DNA from: an uncultured Amphritea sp. | GTDB taxonomy: Bacteria > Pseudomonadota > Gammaproteobacteria > Pseudomonadales > Balneatricaceae | Direction: 5' to 3' | Assembly (NCBI RefSeq): GCF_937127095.1 | Contig: NZ_CAKZLP010000072.1 | Span: forward strand, 1 to 50,006 | DNA length: 50,006 bases | Translations under genes and position numbers: made by a program | Shown here: positions 14,158 to 20,704 of the stretch, in pieces | How the letters are laid out: each line of letters starts with the position of its first letter | How positions within the stretch are numbered: position 1 is the first letter of the stretch | Notes under the pieces: generated by a model | The model's database searches: none | Seen by the model: only the letters and a program-made list of their open reading frames with translations | What the model was told of the DNA's origin: nothing

Positions 14158-14666
14158 GCGGCGTAATAGGAGAAGGTTATAACTCTGCCGGAAAGAAAAG
14201 CGTTGAGTGGTATACGCCAGCATGGGTGTTTGATCTGCTTGGTTTGCGTTTCGATCTTGATCCTGCCAGCCCGCATGACCATGAATCATTTGTGCCTGCC
14301 GATCGCACATACACAATCTTTGACGATGGACTCAGTAAAGAATGGGAAGGGCGTGTATGGCTAAACCCACCGTATGGGCGAGATACGCCGTTTTGGATGA
14401 ATAGAATGATTGATCACAACAACGGTATCGCCCTGTGCTTCAGCAGAACTGACGCAAAGTGGTTTCAGGATGCCATGAAGGCGGCAACAGCAACGCTATT
14501 AATGTCCGGCAGGATTGATTTTGTGCCAGGTAATGAGAATAAGCACAAGAAGTCACGAAGTGGAGCCGGTACCGCGATATTCGCATTTGGGGTTGATAAC
14601 GCCAGAGCTTTGCAGCGTATGAGCGATCGCGGAATCTTTGTTTCATGGGATAGGGTTTCGGCATGA
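14154..14666 (+). CDS. phage N6-adenine DNA methyltransferase (Dam-like)
   Basis: The protein has 170 residues, with YTPAWVFDLLG near the start, LDPASPHDHESFV, and the catalytic NPPY at 71-74 (RVWLNPPYGRDTPFW), then CFSRTDAKWFQ and RSGAGTAIFAFG. This is the phage Dam family (PF05869 type), which methylates adenine in DNA, commonly GATC, protecting phage DNA or affecting gene control. It overlaps both neighbours by four bases within the nin-like region. Confidence 0.93.
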   Translation: MSGVIGEGYNSAGKKSVEWYTPAWVFDLLGLRFDLDPASPHDHESFVPADRTYTIFDDGLSKEWEGRVWLNPPYGRDTPFWMNRMIDHNNGIALCFSRTDAKWFQDAMKAATATLLMSGRIDFVPGNENKHKKSRSGAGTAIFAFGVDNARALQRMSDRGIFVSWDRVSA

Positions 14667-14965
14667 TCATATCCAAAAAGCTTCGCGATTCCGCCCGGGG
14701 CCAACAGTGCTCTCTGAATATTGCCGGTGTATGCCGCTATGACACTGAGACAACTATTCTGGCCCACCTTCCGGATGAGAGTAACGGCATGGGCAAGAAA
14801 GCAGATGACATATCTGCCTGCTTTGCTTGCTCAAACTGTCATACCGCTATTGATACCCATAAGGTGCCCGCAGGGGATAGAGACTTCTACTTCCGCCGGG
14901 CAATGATCAGAACCTGGCGCACATGGTTTGAGATGGGCCTGATATCCATCAAGGGGGCTAAATAA
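14663..14965 (+). CDS. YbcO-like (DUF1364) putative nuclease
   Basis: This 100-residue protein has SKKLRDSARGQQCSLNIAGV, C (RYD), TTILAHLP, and CFACSNCHTAIDTH, the DUF1364/YbcO pattern, a small HNH-like zinc fold found in lambdoid nin regions. The Cys and His positions suggest a metal-binding nuclease core. It follows the methyltransferase in the same order seen in many lambdoid phages. Confidence 0.88.
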   Translation: MIISKKLRDSARGQQCSLNIAGVCRYDTETTILAHLPDESNGMGKKADDISACFACSNCHTAIDTHKVPAGDRDFYFRRAMIRTWRTWFEMGLISIKGAK

Positions 14966-14967
14966 TT

Positions 14968-15069
14968 ATGAGCGAATTCGGTTTTTGGTTGTTTCTGCTG
15001 GGAATGTTTTTCTTCGTTTTTTTCGATGATGCTATCCGACTATTTTTGATGAGCGGGGGCTGTTCATGA
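14968..15069 (+). CDS. 33-residue membrane peptide
   Basis: A 33-codon frame from ATG 14968 reads SEFGFWLFLLGMFFFVFFDD, then AIRLFLMSGGCS. One hydrophobic helix makes up most of it. It starts two bases after the YbcO stop and its own stop overlaps the resolvase ATG (ATGA), so it fits the operon exactly. It is too short for ordinary gene calling. Function unknown. Confidence 0.6.
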   Translation: MSEFGFWLFLLGMFFFVFFDDAIRLFLMSGGCS

Positions 15070-15590
15070 GCACTGAAGAGCAAGTTGATTGGGTAGGTGG
15101 CAATCAAAGCCAGCCAGCTTCTGATTTATTCCTTGCGATTGATCCAGGAATTAAAGGGGCTATCGCATTACTTAATGGTCGAAAGCAGTTTCTTGAGGTG
15201 GCTGACCTTCCTGTAATGGCCAAAAGCGCAACCAAGAATAAGCTGAATGCTGCAGCGCTTAGTCTGATGGTTCAAGAATGGCAAGGAATCCACGGCCTGA
15301 TCGGGTCAGCTATGGTTGAAAATGTGTGGGCAATGCCCAAGCAGGGTGCAAGCTCTGGATTCTCCCTGGGGCATTCGGTTGGTGTTTGCGAGGGGGTATT
15401 GCTTGGTCTGGGGATTCCAACAGAAATGATTATTCCTCAAACGTGGAAGAAACACTTCAAACTCACCAGCGATAAAGAACTGTGCCGGGCAAAGGCTATC
15501 AGCTATTACCCTCTGGCGCCGCTGTCACGCAAGAAAGATGCAGACCGGGCAGAGGCATTGCTGATGGCTCGCTATCTGATAGAGCGATGA
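15066..15590 (+). CDS. RuvC-like Holliday junction resolvase
   Basis: The 174-residue protein has the RNase-H-type fold signature of RuvC: D26 in FLAIDPGIKGAIALL, E85 in AMVENVWAM, and acidic D158/D160 in SRKKDADRAEALLMARYL. It should cut four-way DNA junctions formed during phage recombination before packaging, the role of Rap or RusA in other lambdoids. The stop overlaps the next ATG. Confidence 0.9.
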   Translation: MSTEEQVDWVGGNQSQPASDLFLAIDPGIKGAIALLNGRKQFLEVADLPVMAKSATKNKLNAAALSLMVQEWQGIHGLIGSAMVENVWAMPKQGASSGFSLGHSVGVCEGVLLGLGIPTEMIIPQTWKKHFKLTSDKELCRAKAISYYPLAPLSRKKDADRAEALLMARYLIER

Positions 15591-15793
15591 TGGAGCGGAT
15601 ATTCAGAAAAGCAAACGAAATGCTCCAGTGCTATGTCGATGGTGACAGGCAGGGCTGGAAGAAGATCAGAGATTCACTGCCTGCAGATATTAAGCAGAGC
15701 GTGTTAGACAAAGAGCAGCAGCAACGACTGATGTTCAGAGAGTTTAGGTTTTACGCATGGTGCACAGTCCGACCCCAGGAGAACATGAAGTAA
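15587..15793 (+). CDS. small uncharacterised protein between resolvase and late regulator
   Basis: From ATG 15587 this 68-residue protein reads MERIFRKANEMLQCYVDGDR, then QGWKKIRDSLPADIKQSV and a basic end. It overlaps the resolvase stop (ATGA) and its own stop overlaps the next gene (TAATG). It is helical and charged. Function not recognised. Confidence 0.65.
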   Translation: MMERIFRKANEMLQCYVDGDRQGWKKIRDSLPADIKQSVLDKEQQQRLMFREFRFYAWCTVRPQENMK

Positions 15794-16398
15794 TGAGAAT
15801 TAAATCTGCTCGACAGTGCTGGCATGATTGCTACATGAATTCACGACAACTGGAGGGGTTTGAACCAAAGGTACAGAAAACCGTCAGGGATGCTGGCAGT
15901 GTCGCAACGGAAGTGGCTGCGCATCAAGTGATGGCCGGCCACATACAGAGAGCGATCAGCAAGCTACCGCCGCCGCTTCAAATGCTGGGCCACTGGCTTT
16001 ATGCGCCTGATGGTGTATTTCCGGACAGTAACGAGAACGCTATCTGGCAGATGGTTGCTCTGCTGTCTGATATAACCGATCCAGAGTGTGATGAGTGGTA
16101 TCTGGCGCGCTGTGCGCTTCATTGCTACAAACAGAACGTCTGGGGGCGTGATAGTGAGCTCAACAAAGCTAGAGCGATTGGGGAGTGGCTGTATGAGCAA
16201 CACGGTGTCGATATCAATAGTCGCCGCTTCAGTGTGAAGTATGGTATCGCATGGGACCGCATTCGAGGGGTGATCGATGATCTGGATAAGCGAGCGCTGA
16301 TGCCTGTGGCTCGCGTTGTCTGGCTGATGACCGAAGATATGAGTGAAGCATCATCATTTGACTGGGACGGCCATGAAGCTGTTCTCAATAAAGCGTAG
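15793..16398 (+). CDS. candidate late antiterminator in the Q position
   Basis: From ATG 15793 the protein has 201 residues. I see no strong family motif; the C-terminal part (ARAIGEWLYEQHGVDINSRR, then YGIAWDRIRGVIDDLDKRAL) looks like a helical nucleic-acid-binding domain. It is the last sizeable gene before the late promoter and its short leader terminator, exactly where Q sits in lambdoids. The Q assignment rests on position; I also considered a simple regulatory or nin-type protein. Confidence 0.55.
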   Translation: MRIKSARQCWHDCYMNSRQLEGFEPKVQKTVRDAGSVATEVAAHQVMAGHIQRAISKLPPPLQMLGHWLYAPDGVFPDSNENAIWQMVALLSDITDPECDEWYLARCALHCYKQNVWGRDSELNKARAIGEWLYEQHGVDINSRRFSVKYGIAWDRIRGVIDDLDKRALMPVARVVWLMTEDMSEASSFDWDGHEAVLNKA

Positions 16399-16411
16399 CA
16401 AGGGGTAGAGA

Positions 16412-16741
16412 ATGCAGCTTACAGCCAATGACATCATGGTTAATTTTAAAAGCTTTATTGAAGACGAGCTGATTGAGTTTCTGCGCAGAGAAGGACTTGA
16501 GCCGGACATTAATGACCCAGCCAAAGTGGAGGAGTTGCAGCGCCGCGGTCAATGGGTAAGTTATCAAAGCAATGGAGACGTTAAATTCCCACCAGGTAAT
16601 CAGGGCTTTCAATGGGATCAGCAGGAAGCGCTCATGTTCTACGTTGACCGGATTCAGTGGCCAAAGGTGTTTTTTGTATGCAAGTATGCTGACGGGACAG
16701 AAAGAAGGGCAGAGCTGGTGCCTGCAGATGAGAGCGAATGA
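16412..16741 (+). CDS. uncharacterised acidic protein
   Basis: This 109-residue protein starts 13 bases after the Q-like gene. It is acidic with alternating helix and strand (FIEDELIEFLRREGLEPDIN, then GFQWDQQEALMFYVDRIQWP and FVCKYADGTERRAELVPA). Its stop overlaps the zinc-protein ATG. No family recognised. Confidence 0.65.
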   Translation: MQLTANDIMVNFKSFIEDELIEFLRREGLEPDINDPAKVEELQRRGQWVSYQSNGDVKFPPGNQGFQWDQQEALMFYVDRIQWPKVFFVCKYADGTERRAELVPADESE

Positions 16742-16998
16742 CAGTCATCTATCTGGATGATTATAGGGCTCATATAGATGGTGAGGCTAAGTGCTTGGCG
16801 TGTCAGCATGAATGGGTGGCAGTTGCGCCGACCGGAACGCTTGGCCTTGATTGTCCAGAGTGCGGGGCTTTTAAAGGAGTTTTCAAGGGGTTGACTGCGC
16901 CAGATACGGTATGGGAATGCACTTGCGGAAACTCACTGTTCTTTATCAGTCCTGAAGGATCAATGTGTTCTATCTGTGGTGAAGTGCAGGTTTTTTAA
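16738..16998 (+). CDS. zinc-ribbon phage protein
   Basis: The 86-residue product has four cysteine pairs: CLAC and CPEC in the first half (IYLDDYRAHIDGEAKCLAC, HEWVAVAPTG), and CTC and CSIC in the second. I recall this protein type as common in proteobacterial phages near the late switch. It should hold two zinc ribbons. Role unknown; a transcription-related role is possible from its place just before the late promoter. Confidence 0.8.
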   Translation: MTVIYLDDYRAHIDGEAKCLACQHEWVAVAPTGTLGLDCPECGAFKGVFKGLTAPDTVWECTCGNSLFFISPEGSMCSICGEVQVF

Positions 16999-17045
16999 TG
17001 CAGCAACAAGATTGCAACAACCAAGCCGTTCTTGTCTAAATAATC

Positions 17046-17057
17046 GTGACATGTCAC
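17046..17057. repeat. GTGACNNGTCAC palindrome, copy 3, upstream of the late promoter
   Basis: GTGACATGTCAC lies 33 bases before the -35 of the late promoter, in intergenic DNA where a regulator could bind. Confidence 0.6.
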
Positions 17058-17090
17058 AAATTAACTAATCTTTGCAAGGATAAAAGGCTA

Positions 17091-17118
17091 TTGACTCAAC
17101 TGCCAGACGTGGTAAAGT
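17091..17118 (+). promoter_or_regulatory. late promoter (pR'-like)
   Basis: TTGACT (17091-17096) and TAAAGT (17113-17118) are 16 bases apart. A terminator follows about 40 bases later and then the lysis genes, the arrangement of Q-dependent late promoters in lambda-type phages. Confidence 0.7.
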
Positions 17119-17156
17119 TTTCCCATAGTGCCACATTTTTGCAACCAGTATTCTTT

Positions 17157-17184
17157 AAAACCTCGCTCCGGCGGGGTTTTTTTA
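17157..17184 (+). terminator. leader terminator (tR'-like)
   Basis: CCTCGC and GCGGGG pair around a four-base loop, extended by AAAA/TTTT and ending in seven T. It would stop late transcripts unless antiterminated. Confidence 0.85.
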
Positions 17185-17204
17185 TGCCTGCCTTTTGAGA
17201 TCCC

Positions 17205-17819
17205 ATGAATAAATCCGATATCACGGTTAATAATCTGCGTGAGGCTTGCGCTCGCCTTGGCTATGCCTTTTTTGAGCGTGGTGAGTACAACCTGAACATC
17301 ATCGGGATTCGCAGTGAGGATAGAAATTCAAATGCGTTTAACGATGTTCTGGCCGTTGCTTTCAGGCAATCAGGACGATGGGTGCTACTCACGTTCGACT
17401 ACACTACCGACCCTGGACTTCATTACCGCCATAATCCGGCTAATCCTGCTGGGACTGCTGTGCTGGTACCTGGCCAGTATCGCGGTGCGTTTATGCTGGG
17501 GCTACATCAAGGAAAGTATGGGGCGCTAACTCAAGCCAAAGCGTTGCCGGTTTACCGTGATAACGATCTTGATTCCGAGGTTGATGTACAAGGTACGATT
17601 GATTACGGCTGGCATGGGATCAACATTCATCGTGCCAATGAGCAGCGCAAGAGCGCTCAGGTAAATGAGTGGTCTGCCGGTTGCCAGGTAGTTGCTGATC
17701 CGCATGAGTTTGATGCGCTGTACTCATTTAGCGAGGTTGCTCAAGGGCTTTACGGCAAGCGATTCACTTACACATTACTTGAAGAAAAGGATTTTGTAAG
17801 TGAAAGAAGTTCTGGCTGA
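17205..17819 (+). CDS. YkuD-like peptidoglycan enzyme, candidate endolysin
   Basis: The first late gene encodes 204 residues. Residues ~65-165 include TTDPGLHYRHNPANPAGTA, VPGQYRGAFMLGLHQGKY and, at 135-165, H142 (GINIHRAN) and SAGC at 157-160. An H-(17)-S-x-G-C layout is the active-site pattern of L,D-transpeptidase (YkuD) folds. I recall this family in phage lysis regions. With holin genes overlapping its end it is the likely cell-wall enzyme of lysis, but no classic lysozyme or amidase motif is seen, so the reaction is unproven. Confidence 0.65.
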   Translation: MNKSDITVNNLREACARLGYAFFERGEYNLNIIGIRSEDRNSNAFNDVLAVAFRQSGRWVLLTFDYTTDPGLHYRHNPANPAGTAVLVPGQYRGAFMLGLHQGKYGALTQAKALPVYRDNDLDSEVDVQGTIDYGWHGINIHRANEQRKSAQVNEWSAGCQVVADPHEFDALYSFSEVAQGLYGKRFTYTLLEEKDFVSERSSG

Positions 17820-18003
17820 TAACGCTATGCCTGCAGCGCAGAAGGTTTCATCATTTCTGTCGTACCTCACTGGTGCGGGATTATTTGTTGGTGATGCTAT
17901 TCACTGGATGGATAACCATGCTGGTGCTGCTGGTGTGATGCTGGGCATCGCTACGTTCGCCGTAAACTTCTATTTTCAGCGTAAGCGCTCGAAGGAGGGT
18001 TGA
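17800..18003 (+). CDS. class II-type holin
   Basis: The GTG at 17800 is preferred because AAGGA lies nine bases upstream; an internal ATG at 17827 lacks such a site. The 67-residue product (VSSFLSYLTGAGLFVGDAI, then AAGVMLGIATFAVNFYFQ and a basic tail KRSKEG) has two hydrophobic helices and the charged end typical of small phage holins. It should form membrane lesions to time lysis. It overlaps the candidate endolysin by 20 bases. Confidence 0.85.
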   Translation: MKEVLADNAMPAAQKVSSFLSYLTGAGLFVGDAIHWMDNHAGAAGVMLGIATFAVNFYFQRKRSKEG

Positions 18004-18543
18004 GTGGACTGGCTTAAAAAGATCGCTGGGTATGCTCCAGATATTGCAGCAGCCATTGCAACCGGAGGAACCAGTGTCATTGCATCAACGGCTCTGCGCA
18101 TCGCAGCTAATGAGTTAACTGGTGACCCTGAGTCATCAATCGATATTGTTTCAGGTGCTGCACGTAACGCTACACCGGAGCAGCTTGTCGCACTGCAAAC
18201 CGCAAATAACGATTTTCTAGTAAAGCTTGAGGCGTTAGATGTTGAGCGCTTAGCTGTCGTCAATCAGACAATGCAAGCTGAGTCCAAGTCAGAGCACTGG
18301 GTTCAATACTCATGGCGCCCAATCTGGGGGATTATCTCTGCATTCGCATTTCTTGGTTTTGTGTGGATTATTGGGTCGCTGGCTCATGAAGCAATCAAAG
18401 GCGAAAACCAGAACGCGATGGTTATGATTCCTCAGCTTATATCCTCAGCAACCATGCTGTTTGGTATACCGGCGGGAATTCTCGGTGTTGCATCCTGGCA
18501 CCGAGGCAAAGAGAAAAGAATCAGAGCGGGTGAGCTGAAGTAG
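18004..18543 (+). CDS. holin of the 3-TM (GTA-type) family
   Basis: A GTG directly after the previous stop gives 179 residues. The N-terminal half is amphipathic (KKIAGYAPDIAAAIATGG). The C-terminal half has SKSEHWVQYSWRPIWGIISA, FAFLGFVWIIGSLA and a last membrane segment (LISSATMLFGIPAGILGVAS), the pattern of the holin_3TM family with its conserved WRP. It may work with the preceding holin as a pair or as holin and antiholin. No spanin gene is visible. Confidence 0.85.
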   Translation: MDWLKKIAGYAPDIAAAIATGGTSVIASTALRIAANELTGDPESSIDIVSGAARNATPEQLVALQTANNDFLVKLEALDVERLAVVNQTMQAESKSEHWVQYSWRPIWGIISAFAFLGFVWIIGSLAHEAIKGENQNAMVMIPQLISSATMLFGIPAGILGVASWHRGKEKRIRAGELK

Positions 18544-18554
18544 CAGGTTTAGTT

Positions 18555-19100
18555 ATGGCGAAAGATAAGCTAACTGATAAAGAAGAGCGTTTCGCCCAGG
18601 CAATATTGACGACTGATAGCGCAACAGAGGCTTACGAGTCTGCGTTCAACTGTAGTCGAATGAAGCGCACCACGATTACACGCAATGCTGCGGCACTTAA
18701 AGATAAGCCACGAGTAGCTGCACGTATTGCTGAGCTAAAGATTGCCCGGTCAGAGCGCACCGCAATCGATGCTGACTATGTGTTGAATCGTATGGTTGAT
18801 ATCGATCAGATGGATATTCTCGACATTCTTACGAATGATGGTGGCTTTAAGCCGATATTCGAGTGGCCGAAGGTTTGGCGCACATACATATCCGGGATCG
18901 ATCTTGCCGAGTTGTATGAAGGGCAGGGCGATGACCGGAGGATGATCGGGGTGCTGAAGAAGATGAAATGGCCGGATAAAATCAAGAACCTGGAGAATAT
19001 TGGCCGACACGTCAAAGTACAGGCCTTTAAGGACAAGCTTGATGTCAATGTCGAGTTTAAAACCTTATCTGAACTGCTGGCTGCTGCAGCTGAAGAGTGA
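18555..19100 (+). CDS. terS: terminase small subunit
   Basis: The 181-residue protein has LTDKEERFAQAILTTDSATE, AYESAFNCSRM, and RNAAALKDKPRVAARIAELK, the Terminase_2 helix-turn-helix pattern that binds the packaging site. Its stop overlaps the GTG start of the large subunit, and it is the first gene of the morphogenesis block. It should recognise phage DNA and start headful or cos packaging; the site itself is not identified. Confidence 0.92.
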   Translation: MAKDKLTDKEERFAQAILTTDSATEAYESAFNCSRMKRTTITRNAAALKDKPRVAARIAELKIARSERTAIDADYVLNRMVDIDQMDILDILTNDGGFKPIFEWPKVWRTYISGIDLAELYEGQGDDRRMIGVLKKMKWPDKIKNLENIGRHVKVQAFKDKLDVNVEFKTLSELLAAAAEE

Positions 19101-20704
19101 ATCGGGCGCAGGAGATTGTCCTTGCCGAGCTGTATATCCGGAAGTTTGACAGAAAAGAGTTAACCGAGCCTGCAGAGCTTATCAAAGCCTTGGCGCTGCC
19201 GTGGTTCCGCCTGAACTGTCTGTATAAGATCAAAGACAAAAACGGCAAGGTGATACGTTTCCGGGCCAATGAGGCGCAGAAACAGTTCTACCGTGAAGGT
19301 CATCTGCGCGACATCATCTTAAAAGCCCGTCAGCTTGGCTTTACCACTTTTGTAATGATTCTCTGCCTGGATAGCTGCCTCTTTATTGACAACTTTTCAG
19401 CCGGTTGTATCGCTCATAACGAGAAGTCGGCAAAGAGTATCTATCGGTCCAAGGTCCGGTTTGCTTATAAGAACATTGGTAAGAACTGGCTGGGCATATT
19501 TGAGCAGCTAAAGCTGAAGCTGCCAGTGCCAACCAGCGATACCGATAACGGTTATATCTTCGATAACGGCTCAAGCATCCATGTCAGTACCGGTTACCGG
19601 GGTGACACGCTGCAATATCTGCATGTATCTGAATTTGGCAAGGTTTGTCGCCAGTATCCTGACAGGGCTCAGGAGATCGTTACCGGTGCGTTTGAGGCGG
19701 TTGGTATCAATGGCCATCTAACGATAGAAAGCACCGCTGAAGGTCGTGAAGGCTACTTCTTTAACTACTGCGAGCGCGCTCAGAACCTGAAGCTGCAGGG
19801 CAAAAAGCCAACAGCGCTCGATTTTGAGTTTCACTTCTTCCCTTGGTGGAAGGATCCGCAGTATCAGCTGGTCGATGGTGATGTGGCAGTGCCGCAACAC
19901 CTAACCGACTACTTTCAGCAGCTGGAAGACAATCACAGTATCGTTCTCAGTCATGAGCAACGAGCCTGGTACGCGAAGAAAGCCGAAATCCTGCTTGATG
20001 ATATGAAGCGGGAGTACCCTTCACTGCCTGAAGAAGCGTTTGAACAGAGCGCTGAAGGGGCTTACTACCTCCGGCAAATGCAGTTCTTGCGCAAGAATAA
20101 GCGCATTACCAAGCATGTTCAGTATAACCCGGCATACCCGGTTGTCACCGCTTGGGACTTGGGGATGAATGATGCGATGTCAATCTTCTTTGTTCAGGTG
20201 GTTGGTCGTGAGATTCATGTAATCGACTACTACGAAAACTCTGGTGAAGGCCTGGATCACTATGCGACGAAGCTTAAAGAAAAAGGCTATCACTACAGCT
20301 TTCACTTTGGTCCGCATGATCTGTCAGTCAGAGAGCTGGGGGCAGAGGGGAAAACACGGCAAGAAGACTTTAGGAGGTACGGGCTCAATTTTGAGATTGT
20401 GAGTCGGGTGCCGAACCAGATGGAAGGCATCAGCGCAGTCCGGAAGTTTCTACCCTCCTGCTGGTTTAGTGAGGAAGGTGCGTCAAAAGGGGTGGATTGC
20501 CTCGATAACTACCGCAAGGAATGGGACGCTCGCCTGGGCGTTTATAAAAGCACACCGCGTCATGACTGGGCTTCGCATGGTGCAAAAGCGTTTGAAACCC
20601 TGGCTCGCTCAAATCTGTTTGAGCTAATTGGCACAGGTCCATCACTTAATACAGCCCCAAGTAATCAAGCAAATAGCTCTCGAAGAATGAAGGCATACAC
20701 ATAA
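19097..20704 (+). CDS. terL: terminase large subunit
   Basis: GTG start overlapping the terS stop; 535 residues. The ATPase P-loop variant is at ~74-83 (LKARQLGFTT), Walker B near LHVSEFGK, and the nuclease metal site begins at D354 (TAWDLGMNDAMS). It should power DNA packaging into the prohead and cut the concatemer. Length and order are normal for tailed-phage terminases. Confidence 0.95.
   Translation: MNRAQEIVLAELYIRKFDRKELTEPAELIKALALPWFRLNCLYKIKDKNGKVIRFRANEAQKQFYREGHLRDIILKARQLGFTTFVMILCLDSCLFIDNFSAGCIAHNEKSAKSIYRSKVRFAYKNIGKNWLGIFEQLKLKLPVPTSDTDNGYIFDNGSSIHVSTGYRGDTLQYLHVSEFGKVCRQYPDRAQEIVTGAFEAVGINGHLTIESTAEGREGYFFNYCERAQNLKLQGKKPTALDFEFHFFPWWKDPQYQLVDGDVAVPQHLTDYFQQLEDNHSIVLSHEQRAWYAKKAEILLDDMKREYPSLPEEAFEQSAEGAYYLRQMQFLRKNKRITKHVQYNPAYPVVTAWDLGMNDAMSIFFVQVVGREIHVIDYYENSGEGLDHYATKLKEKGYHYSFHFGPHDLSVRELGAEGKTRQEDFRRYGLNFEIVSRVPNQMEGISAVRKFLPSCWFSEEGASKGVDCLDNYRKEWDARLGVYKSTPRHDWASHGAKAFETLARSNLFELIGTGPSLNTAPSNQANSSRRMKAYT

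Noticed and set aside
17314..17529. Nested frame in the candidate endolysin gene with a membrane-like segment, which could be a hidden holin or spanin
   Set aside because: The enclosing frame has clear family-like motifs over the same bases (DPGLHYRHNPANPAGTA, VPGQYRGAF). The nested frame has no ribosome site and looks like a shadow.
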